NCBI RefSeq assembly: GCF_029894125.1
Contig: NZ_JARXYZ010000034.1
Location: 1 to 64,000 of the forward strand
DNA length: 64,000 nt
Source of the DNA: Kitasatospora sp. MAA19
GTDB lineage: Bacteria; Actinomycetota; Actinomycetes; Streptomycetales; Streptomycetaceae
Direction of reading: 5' to 3'
Under the pieces are notes generated by a model. It had not been told where the DNA came from. It saw nothing but the letters and a program-made list of their open reading frames with translations, and ran no database searches. Of the stretch, positions 44,841-52,946 are shown piece by piece (positions within the stretch are counted from its first letter, which is position 1; every line of letters starts with the position of its first letter). Position numbers and translations under genes: made by a program.

Positions 44841-46100
44841 TCAGGAGCCGAGGCCGGGCAGGTCGTGGCCCATCCGGTCGCGCTTGGTGCGCAGGTAGCG
44901 CAGGTTGTGCTCACCGGGCGCGATCTCGACCGCTTCGCGCCCCTTGACCTTGAGGCCGTGCTCGGTGAGCGCGGAGACCTTCTCCGGGTTGTTGGTGAGC
45001 AGGGTGAGCGAGCGGACGCCGAGGTCCACCAGCATCTGCGCCGCGATGCTGTAGTCCCGGGCGTCGGCCGGCAGGCCGAGGTCGAGGTTGGCGTCGACGG
45101 TGTCGCGCCCCTGCTCCTGGAGTTCGTAGGCGCGCAGCTTGTGCGCCAGGCCGATCCCCCGGCCCTCGTGGCCGCGCAGGTAGAGCACCACGCCGCGGCC
45201 GGACTCGGCGACCCGGTGCAGCGAAGCCTCCAACTGCGGGCCGCAGTCGCAGCGCAGCGAGCCGAAGACGTCGCCGGTCAGGCACTCGGAGTGGACCCGG
45301 ACCAGGACGTCCTCGCCCTCGGGCAGCCGGCCGTCGGCGCCGAGACCGCCGGCCACCAGCGCGATGTGCTCGACACCGTCGATGGTGCCCTTGTAGCCGA
45401 CGGCGGTGAACTCGCCGTGGACGGTGGGCAGGGCGGTGACGGCGGCCCGGTCGACGTGCAGCTCGGTGCGGCGACGGTAGGCGATCAGGTCCTCGATGGA
45501 GATGATCGCGAGGCCGTGTTCGCGGGCGAAGGCGACCAGTTCGGGCAGCCGGGCCATGGTGCCGTCGTCGTTGACCACCTCGGCGATCGCGCCGGCCGGC
45601 GGCAGTCCGGCGAGCCGGGCCAGGTCGACGGCCGCCTCGGTGTGGCCGGGGCGGACCAGCACCCCGCCCTCGACCGCGCGCAGCGGGAAGACGTGCCCGG
45701 GGCGGGTGAGGTCGCCGGGCTCGGTGCCGGGCGAGGACAGCAGCCGGACGGTGCGGGCGCGGTCGGCGGCGGAGATGCCGGTGTCGACCCCCTCGCGGGC
45801 GTCCACCGAGACGGTGTACGCGGTGCCCTTGCGGTCCTCGTTGACCTGGGTCATCGGCGGGAGCTTGAGGCGGTCCAGCTCCTCGCCGGTCATCGGGGCG
45901 CAGATCACGCCGGAGCTGTAGCGGATGGTGAAGGCCATCAGCTCGGCGGTGGCGGCGGAGGCCGCGAAGACGATGTCGCCCTCGTTCTCCCGGTCCTCGT
46001 CGTCGACCACGACCACGGCACGGCCGAGGGCGATGTCCGCGATCGCCCGCTCGACCGGGTCGAGGACGAGTTCGAGGTCGAGGGTGTGGTTCTCGGTCAT
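44841..46100 (-). CDS. ribBA: Bifunctional DHBP synthase / GTP cyclohydrolase II
   Basis: A 419-residue fusion supplying both precursors of riboflavin. N-terminal RibB (about 1-205): [19 protein letters not shown] metal site, DARTGVSTGI-like [16 protein letters not shown], and [15 protein letters not shown]-terminal RibA (about 210-415): [24 protein letters not shown] with the three zinc Cys, and [21 protein letters not shown]. Both halves keep their catalytic motifs, so both activities are expected. The ATG at 46100 overlaps the ribM stop (ATGA). Confidence 0.95.
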   Translation of the reverse strand: MTENHTLDLELVLDPVERAIADIALGRAVVVVDDEDRENEGDIVFAASAATAELMAFTIRYSSGVICAPMTGEELDRLKLPPMTQVNEDRKGTAYTVSVDAREGVDTGISAADRARTVRLLSSPGTEPGDLTRPGHVFPLRAVEGGVLVRPGHTEAAVDLARLAGLPPAGAIAEVVNDDGTMARLPELVAFAREHGLAIISIEDLIAYRRRTELHVDRAAVTALPTVHGEFTAVGYKGTIDGVEHIALVAGGLGADGRLPEGEDVLVRVHSECLTGDVFGSLRCDCGPQLEASLHRVAESGRGVVLYLRGHEGRGIGLAHKLRAYELQEQGRDTVDANLDLGLPADARDYSIAAQMLVDLGVRSLTLLTNNPEKVSALTEHGLKVKGREAVEIAPGEHNLRYLRTKRDRMGHDLPGLGS

Positions 46101-46744
46101 ACCGTGGCTCCCTGCGGGACGGTGGCGGAGTTGACGCGCGGCTCACGGGTGCTCAGCCACCACGAGCGCAGGCCGAGCAGCACCAGGACGAAGTAGAGCG
46201 AGTAGGTGAGGCCGGAGAAGGAGTAGCCGCTGTTGAAGGCGAACGGGACGCCCACCACGTCGACGGCGATCCAGGCGAACCAGAACTCCACCCAGCCGCG
46301 GGCCTGGGCGACCATCGCGGCCAGCGTGCCGACGAAGATGTAGGCGTCCGACCAGGGGCTCCAGGACAGGCTGGGGTAGGACGTGAACAGCCAGGCCAGC
46401 GCGACGGTGCCGGCCGCGGTGCCCGCAGCCAGCGCGGCCCGCTCGGGCCAGGTGGCGAACCGGACGGCGATCGTGCCGCTGTCCCGGCGGCCCCGCCGCC
46501 ACTGGCTCCAGCCCCAGGCGGCGGTGACGATCACGATCAGCTGCTTGCCGATCAGACCGGGGACGTGGCCCCCGAGGTAGGCGGCGATCAGCACGACGCC
46601 CGACAGGAGTTGGACCGGCCAGCTCCAGACCGAGCGGCGCCAGCCGAGCGCGAGGGCGGACATGCCGAGCAGGTTGCCGAACATGTCGGCCCACTTCACG
46701 TGTTCACCGAGGACGGTGAACGCTTCTCCGCTGAGCCAGCTCAC
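46097..46744 (-). CDS. ribM: RibM riboflavin transporter (PnuC/PnuX family)
   Basis: A 215-residue, about seven-TM protein of the PnuC superfamily. Databases often label it nicotinamide mononucleotide transporter. In Corynebacterium and Streptomyces davawensis the rib-operon copy, RibM/PnuX, carries riboflavin by facilitated diffusion. Its placement between ribE and ribBA behind an FMN riboswitch makes the flavin role much more likely than NMN. Motifs: [53 protein letters not shown]. The start GTG overlaps the ribE stop (GTGA). Confidence 0.9.
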   Translation of the reverse strand: MSWLSGEAFTVLGEHVKWADMFGNLLGMSALALGWRRSVWSWPVQLLSGVVLIAAYLGGHVPGLIGKQLIVIVTAAWGWSQWRRGRRDSGTIAVRFATWPERAALAAGTAAGTVALAWLFTSYPSLSWSPWSDAYIFVGTLAAMVAQARGWVEFWFAWIAVDVVGVPFAFNSGYSFSGLTYSLYFVLVLLGLRSWWLSTREPRVNSATVPQGATV

Positions 46745-47403
46745 TTGGACTCTCCGGCGATCGTCGGGGGGAGGGCGCGGGAGTCGAGCAGCCGCTCGAC
46801 GTACTTGGCGAGCACGTCCACCTCGAGGTTGACGCTCTCTCCGACGGCCTTGGCGCCGAGCGTGGTCAGCGCGAGGGTGGCGGGGATGAGGCTGACGGTG
46901 AAGCTGTCGCGCGCGGCCTCCACCACGGTGAGGCTGACGCCGTCGACCGTGATCGAGCCCTTCTCCACCAGGTAGCGGGAGATGGTGTCGGGCAGCGAGA
47001 AGCGCAGCACCTCCCAGCGCAGGGCGCCTGCCGCGTCGCGCTCGCCGGGCTCGCGGCTCAGCAACGTGCCGGTGGCGTCGACGTGGCCCTGGACGAGGTG
47101 TCCGCCGAGCCGGGCGCCGAGCGCCATGGCACGCTCCAGGTTGACCCGGGAGCCGGGCTTCAACTCGCCCAGACTGGAACGGCGCAGCGTCTCGGCCATC
47201 ACGTCAGCGCTGAACTCGCTGGTGCCGGAAGCCAGTTGGTCGGGGGTGTCGACGACGGTCAGGCAGACGCCGTTGACCGCGATGGAGTCGCCGTGCCGCG
47301 CATCCGTACAGACCACCGGGCCGCGCAGGCGGATTCGCGAGGAGTCGCCGATCTCCTCGATCGACACGACCTCGCCGAGCTCTTCGATGATGCCGGTGAA
47401 CAC
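46741..47403 (-). CDS. ribE: Riboflavin synthase alpha chain
   Basis: A 220-residue trimeric enzyme that dismutates two lumazines to riboflavin. Two lumazine-binding domains of about 97 residues: FTGIIEELGEV ... AVNGVCLTVV, and GHLVQGHVDATG ... TVDGVSLTVV. GTG at 47403 with GAGGAG 6 nt upstream; the family begins exactly at (M)FTGII. First gene of the operon, preceded by the FMN riboswitch, with which it is separated by a 210-nt expression platform. Confidence 0.95.
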   Translation of the reverse strand: MFTGIIEELGEVVSIEEIGDSSRIRLRGPVVCTDARHGDSIAVNGVCLTVVDTPDQLASGTSEFSADVMAETLRRSSLGELKPGSRVNLERAMALGARLGGHLVQGHVDATGTLLSREPGERDAAGALRWEVLRFSLPDTISRYLVEKGSITVDGVSLTVVEAARDSFTVSLIPATLALTTLGAKAVGESVNLEVDVLAKYVERLLDSRALPPTIAGESK

Positions 47404-47568
47404 CCGGGTTCTCCTCGCGCTTGGGGCGCGGACTCCGGGGCGGCATAGGGAGATGACACGGACGGGCAACGGTGCGCAGGCCGACGGCACGACCCGTCGC
47501 CGGGATGCCGAGGCCGCCGGGAGATCGCTCGCCCGGCCCGGGAGACACTGCTCCCGCCGTTCACCTGG

Positions 47569-47592
47569 CCGTGGCCCACCGGGGGGCCACGG
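47569..47592 (-). terminator. Hairpin in the riboswitch expression platform
   Basis: A 9-bp perfect stem (CCGTGGCCC at 47569-47577, GGGCCACGG at 47584-47592) just downstream of the FMN aptamer and about 165 nt before ribE. It may be the terminator or anti-terminator partner. There is no U-tract, so Rho or translation effects are also possible. Confidence 0.5.
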
Positions 47593-47612
47593 ATATCGCT
47601 GTTCGTCCGCCC

Positions 47613-47738
47613 GCGCACGCCTCCCATCCGGACTTTAACCGTCGGTCCAGGAATTTCACCTGGTCAACCGGCCGCTGGCTGCGGACGGGTCGCGGACTGT
47701 AACCGCCGGTTCGGATTTTCACCGACCCCGGAGTGCGC
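47613..47738 (-). ncRNA. FMN riboswitch (RFN element)
   Basis: On the - strand the region shows the conserved RFN core: GGGGUCGGUGAAAAUCCGAA, then CCGGCGGUUACAGUCCGCGA, a variable stem, GGUUGACCAGGUGAAAUUCC, then GACCGACGGUUAAAGUCC and GGAUGGGAG. The P1 helix pairs GUGCGC-type ends (47733-47738 with 47613-47618). It binds FMN and shuts off riboflavin genes. It lies upstream of ribE and should control ribE-ribM-ribBA-ribH. Confidence 0.97.
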
Positions 47739-47886
47739 TGAACGTCACTGCTGTCGTGGTCATTCTGCCACGGCCCGCGCAAGTCCAGGGAGAGCCTTCC
47801 GCTGTGGGCTGTTTCACGCGGTTGCGGGGAATGCGCGGCGGGGTGACTCGGAGCCGCGGGCAGGGCTACGGCGGGGCCGCGGTGAC

Positions 47887-48201
47887 TCAGAGCGTGGCCG
47901 GCGCGGCGATCGGCATGAAGTGGGTGACCACGGGCGGGTGTGCGAGGTAGCACAGTTCGCCCTCCGAGCAGACCGGTCGGATCCGCCACATCGGACCCGC
48001 GTACCCGCGCAGGGCCTCCTCGTCGCGCCAGCGGGTCAGCACGATCACCCGGTGCCCGTCCTCGGTCACCGAGCGCAACAGCTCGCCGCCCAGACAACCG
48101 TCGGTCTGCCCGAGCTGCGGGATCACCTGTGTGGTCAGCAGCACGCAGAACTCCTCGATGCGACCGGCCAAGACCTGTCCGGCCCAGATCCTCACGATCA
48201 C
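47887..48201 (-). CDS. ABM-fold (antibiotic biosynthesis monooxygenase-like) protein
   Basis: A 104-residue ferredoxin-like alpha/beta barrel protein. VRIWAGQVLAGRIEEFCVLL, LGGELLRSVTEDGHRVIVLTRWRDEEALRGYAGP and the tail YLAHPPVVTHF fit the ABM/dimeric alpha-beta-barrel family. Small members are cofactor-free oxygenases, haem-degrading enzymes or binding proteins; the specific role is open. Several GTG codons lie at the start. GTG 48201 is preferred because GGAGG lies 8 nt upstream; 48210 would overlap it. Confidence 0.75.
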   Translation of the reverse strand: MIVRIWAGQVLAGRIEEFCVLLTTQVIPQLGQTDGCLGGELLRSVTEDGHRVIVLTRWRDEEALRGYAGPMWRIRPVCSEGELCYLAHPPVVTHFMPIAAPATL

Positions 48202-48342
48202 GACCACCACCTCCGAGGGGGAGCCCTTGGCCCCATTATCAGGGTAAAACCGCTGGTGGGGAGGGGTAGGACGAAGCTTTACCGACGGCTTGGGCCGCCC
48301 TGCGGCCCGGGATCCGGAAAGGGGCTCGGTTAGATTTCCGGT

Positions 48343-49038
48343 ATGACCACCACACCGGAATCTGTCAGCCCGTCAACCATCGCTCCGGATGCGCCGGGCA
48401 GCCTGTTCGCCGCCCTCCGCGCGGGGGCGCTGACCGACCCGGACCAGCTGCGCGAGATCTACGAGCAGCCCGGCGACCACGCGCGCCGCAAGCAGGTCGA
48501 CCACCTGCACGAGGTCGCGCGACGGCTGATCGCCTGTTCCTCGCTGGTGTTCGTGGCCAGCTCCGATGCCGCCGGACGCTGCGACGTCTCCCCGCGCGGC
48601 GGGCCGGCCGGGCTGGTCTCCGTCCTCGACGAGTACACCCTCGCCATCCCGGACGCCACCGGCAACAAGCGGTTGGACACCCTGCACAACGTCCTGGAGA
48701 ACGGTCGGATCGGGCTGATCTTCGTCGTCCCGGGCCGGGACACCACGCTGCGGGTCAACGGGCGGGCCTGCGTCTCCACCGACCCGGAGCTGCTGCGGCA
48801 GCTGACCGCCGTCGGCAAGCCCCCGCGCAGCGCGATCGTGGTGGCCGTCGAGGAGGTGTACGCGCACTGCCCCAAGGCCTTCCTGCGCGGTTCGGCCTGG
48901 AAGCCGGAGAACTGGCTGGCCAAGGACGCCCAGCCGACCTCCGCGGAGATCACCCTCTCGCACCTGCGGGACGACGCGCTGACCATCGAGATGATCGAGC
49001 AGAACGAGCGGGAGGCGCTGCTCTACCGCTACGAGTGA
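48343..49038 (+). CDS. Pyridoxamine 5'-phosphate oxidase-like flavin protein
   Basis: A 231-residue split-barrel FMN/F420-binding protein of the PNPOx-like family (MSMEG_1061 type). VASSDAAGRCDVSPRGGPAGLV and IPDATGNKRLDTLHNVLENGRIGLIFVVPG match the flavin-binding strands, with VNGRACVSTD following. The usual products are oxidoreductases with unknown substrate. The -10-like TAGATT (48331-48336) is 6 nt from the ATG and no ribosome-binding site is near, so the mRNA is probably leaderless. Confidence 0.85.
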   Translation: MTTTPESVSPSTIAPDAPGSLFAALRAGALTDPDQLREIYEQPGDHARRKQVDHLHEVARRLIACSSLVFVASSDAAGRCDVSPRGGPAGLVSVLDEYTLAIPDATGNKRLDTLHNVLENGRIGLIFVVPGRDTTLRVNGRACVSTDPELLRQLTAVGKPPRSAIVVAVEEVYAHCPKAFLRGSAWKPENWLAKDAQPTSAEITLSHLRDDALTIEMIEQNEREALLYRYE

Positions 49039-49142
49039 CGCGGTGGTCCCGTGATGCGGTGCCCCCGTTGTCGCTGCACTCCCCGCCCGGCGACGCGACG
49101 CTCCCGCCTCATGCTGTGCTCCCGCGTCGTGCGACGCGATGC

Positions 49143-49180
49143 CGCGCGGCGGCCGGCCCGGGTGGACCGGCCGCCGCGCG
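49143..49180. terminator. Terminator hairpin
   Basis: A 14-bp perfect stem (CGCGCGGCGGCCGG at 49143-49156, complement at 49167-49180) between convergent genes. It is followed by three near-copies of CCGGCGCGCA/T up to 49211, which could fold into alternatives. Confidence 0.75.
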
Positions 49181-49212
49181 TCCGGCGCGCACCCGGCGCG
49201 CATCCGGCGCGC

Positions 49213-49401
49213 TCAGGCGGCCTTGGGCAGGTCCACCACCGGTGCGCCGTCGGCCGCGCGCTGGACGGCCTCGACGCCCTTGTGGGCGGCCTCCTTGCTG
49301 GAGTACCCCTGGCCGGTGGCGACGATCTCGCCGTTGCCCGCCTTGAGCCGGAACCGGTACTTGCCGCCGGCGTCCTCGTAGATCTCGAACTTGCCCACCA
49401 T
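49213..49401 (-). CDS. YegP/DUF1508 family protein
   Basis: A 62-residue protein with one DUF1508 unit (GKFEIYEDAGGKYRFRLKAG, ATGQGYSSKEAAHKGVEAV). YegP proteins in other bacteria have two such units; single-unit forms are common in actinomycetes. Their function is not established, though E. coli YegP is DNA-damage and stress linked. ATG at 49401 with GAGGAGG upstream. Confidence 0.9.
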   Translation of the reverse strand: MVGKFEIYEDAGGKYRFRLKAGNGEIVATGQGYSSKEAAHKGVEAVQRAADGAPVVDLPKAA

Positions 49402-49571
49402 CCGGGCCACCTCCTCATGGGACGCGCGGGGCGCCCCTGTGGTCAGCCCCCCTCCAGCACGGTGCGCCCGCCGACCGAGCGGCCGCACCCGATCGGGGGC
49501 CGGACGGGTGATGCCGGTCCGCCACGGGTTTTCGGGGTGCCGGGGCGGGTGCCGGTGGCTTGAATGGACGG

Positions 49572-49985
49572 ATGGACTGCGTCTTCTGCGCGGTGGTGGC
49601 CGGGGCGGAGCCCGCGCACCGGGTGCTGGACGACGAGGCGGCGGTGGCGTTCCTGGACCGGCGGCCGCTGTTCCCCGGCCACGTGCTGGTCGTACCCCGC
49701 GCCCACCACCGCACGCTGGCGGACCTGCCGGCCGCCGAGGTGGGGCCGTTCTTCCTCCGGGTGCAGCGGGTGGCGGCCGCGGTGGAGCGCGGGATGGGCG
49801 CGGCGGGGAGCTTCGTGGCGGCGAACAACCGGATCAGCCAGTCGGTGCCGCATCTGCACGTCCACGTGGTGCCGCGCAATCCGAAGGACGGGCTGCGCGG
49901 GTTCTTCTGGCCGCGGGGGAGGTACCCGGACGAGGCGGGGGCCGCGGAGGTCGCGGCGCGGCTGCGGGCGGCGCTCGGGGACTGA
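49572..49985 (+). CDS. HIT family protein
   Basis: A 137-residue nucleotide hydrolase/transferase of the histidine-triad superfamily. DCVFCAVVAGAEPAHRVL is the Fhit/HINT-type N-terminus with the paired Cys, FPGHVLVVPRAHH follows, and the active site is HLHVHVVP. Substrates for the family are adenosine phosphoramidates or dinucleoside polyphosphates. The start is ATG 49572. The upstream ATG at 49564 is in another frame, and an in-frame TTG at 49560 is possible but less likely. Confidence 0.9.
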   Translation: MDCVFCAVVAGAEPAHRVLDDEAAVAFLDRRPLFPGHVLVVPRAHHRTLADLPAAEVGPFFLRVQRVAAAVERGMGAAGSFVAANNRISQSVPHLHVHVVPRNPKDGLRGFFWPRGRYPDEAGAAEVAARLRAALGD

Positions 49986-49994
49986 CGGACTGGC

Positions 49995-50077
49995 GGGGTG
50001 GTGGGGTCGCCGGGGGTTCGGGGGCGCCCAGGGGAATCGGGGGCCGAGGGGGACGAGGGGGCTGAGGGAGTCGGGGG
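49995..50077 (+). other. Cluster of G-runs with quadruplex potential
   Basis: Nine runs of four or five G (plus one of three) within 83 nt, separated by 2-7 nt loops, starting 10 nt after the HIT gene. Non-coding. The regular spacing could support one or two G-quadruplexes in DNA or in read-through RNA. GC-rich genomes give such runs by chance, so the weight lies in their density. Confidence 0.6.
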
Positions 50078-50141
50078 CGTTTCGTGTGCGGCCCGCCGTC
50101 GGCCACTTCCCCGCGTTTGTAAGCCAGTTTCACCAACCCTC

Positions 50142-50170
50142 TTGACAGGTATAGACCACTCCGCTTGAGT
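50142..50170 (+). promoter_or_regulatory. Chitinase promoter with DasR-type (dre) operator
   Basis: TTGACA (50142-50147) is a consensus -35 box; TTGAGT (50165-50170) is a weaker -10 box at 17-bp spacing. ACAGGTATAGACCACT at 50145-50160 matches 14 of 16 bases of the dre consensus A(C/G)TGGTCTAGACCA(C/G)T, bound by the GntR-family repressor DasR. It overlaps the -35 box, so DasR would repress until N-acetylglucosamine-6-phosphate or glucosamine-6-phosphate accumulates. Confidence 0.8.
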
Positions 50171-50307
50171 CGGTGTCGGCCCCGCACCGGCCCGCACCCC
50201 GGTCGGCCGTCCCCCCGCGACGCGCCCCCGCGCGGGCCCGGTTCCCCGGCCCCGCTCAGGTCCCTGTCTCGACGACGTGCGGCCCCCACCGCACAAGGGG
50301 TGATGAC

Positions 50308-51375
50308 GTGTCATTGAAACGCCTGCTCGCGCTGCTCTCCGCCCTGATCACGGCGTTGGCGGTCGCGGTGTTCCTCCCCGCCTCCGCCAGTGCCGCCGCC
50401 TGCGGCACGCCGTGGAGCGCGGCGACCGCCTACACCGGCGGCGCGGCCGTCTCGTACAACGGGCACAACTGGACCGCCAAGTGGTGGACCCAGAACGAGG
50501 CCCCGAGCACCGGCGGCACCGGTGTCTGGGCCGACCAGGGCTCCTGCGACGGGTCCACCGGCTCCACGCCCGGCACCTGCGACTACCCCGCCTGGGTCGC
50601 CGGCCGCACCTACGCCACGGGCGACATCGTCCGGTACACCAACGGCGGCTACTACCGCGCCACCCACGACAACCCGGGCTACGACCCGGTCATCAGCACC
50701 TGGTACTGGGAGCCGTACAGCTGCGGCTCGACGCCCACGCAGCCGCCCGGCACGGGCGGATTCCCGGTCAGCCAGGCCCAGTTCGACCAGATGTTCCCGG
50801 GCCGGAACTCCTTCTACACCTACCAGGGCCTGATCGACGCGCTCAGCGCCTACCCGGGCTTCGCGACCACCGGCAGCGACACCGTCCGCAGCCAGGAGGC
50901 GGCCGCGTTCCTCGCCAACGTCAGCCACGAGACCGGCGGACTGGTGTACGTGGTCGAGCAGAACACCGCCAACTACCCGCACTACTGCGACACCTCGCAG
51001 CCGTACGGGTGCCCGGCCGGGCAGGCCGCGTACTACGGGCGCGGGCCGATCCAGCTGAGCTGGAACTTCAACTACAAGGCCGCCGGCGACGCGCTCGGCA
51101 TCGACCTGCTGAACAACCCGAACCTGGTGCAGACCGACCCGGCGGTGGCCTGGAAGACCGGCCTCTGGTATTGGAACACCCAGAACGGGCCCGGCACCAT
51201 GACCGCGCACAACGCCATGGTCAACGGGTACGGCTTCGGTGAGACGATCCGCAGCATCAACGGCTCGCTGGAGTGCAACGGCAACAACACCGCGCAGATG
51301 CAGCACCGGATCAGCCTGTACCAGAGCTTCGTCCAGATCCTCGGCACCGTCCCCGGGGGCAACCTGAGCTGCTGA
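50308..51375 (+). CDS. Secreted family 19 chitinase with two carbohydrate-binding modules
   Basis: A 355-residue extracellular endochitinase. Signal peptide about 1-30 (VSLKRLLALLSALITALAVAVFL...ASAAA). Residues 31-80 and 90-140 are carbohydrate-binding modules of family 5/12 type (PWSAATAYTGGAAVSYNGHNWTAKWWTQNEAP; YPAWVAGRTYATGDIVRYTNGGYYRA). Catalytic GH19 domain about 153-355 with the acid/base Glu E208 in SHETGG, and YYGRGPIQLSWNFNY. Two modules in one protein are less usual than one. GTG at 50308 with AAGGGG upstream. Under a DasR-type promoter. Confidence 0.93.
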   Translation: MSLKRLLALLSALITALAVAVFLPASASAAACGTPWSAATAYTGGAAVSYNGHNWTAKWWTQNEAPSTGGTGVWADQGSCDGSTGSTPGTCDYPAWVAGRTYATGDIVRYTNGGYYRATHDNPGYDPVISTWYWEPYSCGSTPTQPPGTGGFPVSQAQFDQMFPGRNSFYTYQGLIDALSAYPGFATTGSDTVRSQEAAAFLANVSHETGGLVYVVEQNTANYPHYCDTSQPYGCPAGQAAYYGRGPIQLSWNFNYKAAGDALGIDLLNNPNLVQTDPAVAWKTGLWYWNTQNGPGTMTAHNAMVNGYGFGETIRSINGSLECNGNNTAQMQHRISLYQSFVQILGTVPGGNLSC

Positions 51376-51518
51376 CGGCTCTTCGCGCGATGACGCCCCT
51401 CCGGGTCTGACCCCCGGACCGTCAGACGCCCCGCTCCGCTCGGCCGGTCGACACACGTCGGTGTCGGTACGTTGCCGAGCGTAGCGGGGCGTACTCCTGT
51501 GGGAGCAGCGGGGAGCGG

Positions 51519-51549
51519 GCGAAATCGTCGTTCCGGCGGACGATTTCGC
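51519..51549. promoter_or_regulatory. 11-9-11 inverted repeat before the serine hydrolase
   Basis: GCGAAATCGTC (51519-51529) and GACGATTTCGC (51539-51549) are perfect complements with a 9-bp spacer, ending 28 bp before the ATG at 51577. Position and size suit a dimeric repressor. It shares no obvious core with the other dyads in this window. Confidence 0.65.
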
Positions 51550-51576
51550 AGGTCACGACGACCTAGGCTCACAGCC

Positions 51577-52713
51577 ATGAACGAACTCGCCCGCCTTGTG
51601 CAACAGACCGCCGACCGGCTCGCCGGCCAACACGTCGGCGCGGTGGTCGCCGGGCTGGCCGGCGGCGACGTGGAGATCCGCGGCGCCGGGCGAGCCGGCC
51701 CGGGCGGCGCCGTGCCCGGGCCGCACACCCTGTTCGAAATCGGTTCCGTCACCAAGGTGTTCACCTCGCTCGTCCTCGCACGGCTGGTGCTCGCCGGCTC
51801 CGCCGGATCCACCGCCGGATCATCTGTCGGATCAGCCACCGGGTTCGACGCCGGGTTCGACGCCGGACCGGGCGTCGGACTCGACCAACCGCTCGCCGAC
51901 GTGCTCGCGGGCATCCGGCCCGGCGGTGTCACCGTCCCGGACAGGGGCGGGCGGCCGATCACCCTGCGGCACCTCGCCACCCACACCTCGGGGCTCCCCC
52001 GCCTGCCCCGGGGGCTGCTGGCGACGGCGCTGCTCAAGCCCAACAAGCCCGATCCGTACGCCCATTGCGACACCGCGTACGTACTCGCCGGGCTCGCCCG
52101 GACGAGGCTGCGGGCCGCACCCGGGCGCAGCTTCCGCTACTCCAACCTCGGCGCCGGGCTGCTCGGCCTGGCTCTCGCCCACCGGGCCGGAACCGGCTAC
52201 GAGGAGTTGGTGGCGCGTGAGGTCTGCCAACCGTTGGGGCTGGTGGACACCTGTGTGCGCGAGGGCCGGGAGCAGGCCGATCGGCTGGCGCAGGGGCACA
52301 CCGCCGGCGGGCGGCCGGTCCCGCACTGGGAGCTCGCGGACATCCCCGGCATGGGCGGGCTCCGGTCGACCGCCGCCGACCTGGCGATATTCCTGCGGGC
52401 CCAGCTGGCCGCCGACCGCGAGCCGGACGCGCCGCTGGCGCCCGCGATCACGCTCACCCGGGAGACCCGGCACCGGGTCAACCCGTTCGCCTGGATGCAC
52501 CTGGGGTGGCTCGCCCACCGCCTGCACACCCAGCAGGGCGGTCACCTACAGATCTGGCACAACGGCGGCACGGGCGGGTTCCGCTCCTTCGTGGCCTTCG
52601 ATCCGGAGAAGCAGGTGGGGGTGGTGGTCCTGGTCAACACCCGCCGTTCCGCCGATCCGGCCGGCACGACCCTGCTGCGCACGCTGCAGAACGAGTTCGC
52701 GACGGCGAGGTGA
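51577..52713 (+). CDS. Serine hydrolase, beta-lactamase (S12) family
   Basis: A 378-residue penicillin-recognising-type hydrolase. S-V-T-K is in GSVTKVFTSL (about residue 56-59), the second motif is Y-S-N in FRYSNLGAGLLG, and the third is IWHNGGTGGF (HxG type). All three canonical motifs are intact, unlike the paralog at 23-24 kb. No signal peptide, so likely intracellular or an esterase/peptidase rather than a lactamase. A short Gly/Ser/Ala/Asp-repeat insertion lies around residues 78-100. ATG at 51577. Confidence 0.85.
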   Translation: MNELARLVQQTADRLAGQHVGAVVAGLAGGDVEIRGAGRAGPGGAVPGPHTLFEIGSVTKVFTSLVLARLVLAGSAGSTAGSSVGSATGFDAGFDAGPGVGLDQPLADVLAGIRPGGVTVPDRGGRPITLRHLATHTSGLPRLPRGLLATALLKPNKPDPYAHCDTAYVLAGLARTRLRAAPGRSFRYSNLGAGLLGLALAHRAGTGYEELVAREVCQPLGLVDTCVREGREQADRLAQGHTAGGRPVPHWELADIPGMGGLRSTAADLAIFLRAQLAADREPDAPLAPAITLTRETRHRVNPFAWMHLGWLAHRLHTQQGGHLQIWHNGGTGGFRSFVAFDPEKQVGVVVLVNTRRSADPAGTTLLRTLQNEFATAR

Positions 52714-52946
52714 CGAGGTGCGGTGGAGGATCTTCCGACGGGGAGGGTGGACTGACGAGGAGCACACGAGGTCGGGCAGAGGGCGGGGTGAGGCCGTGGG
52801 CAGGGTGAGGTGGAGGATGGGGTAAGGCCATTTCGGGGCCAAGAGGTACCAATTGGCCCTGTTCGGGGGTCCGGCGGTCGGTCGATGCTCAGGGTCCGAC
52901 AGCTGCGGTTCCGGTTGTGGTGTTCGCTCAGCGGGAGGTGACCGAG

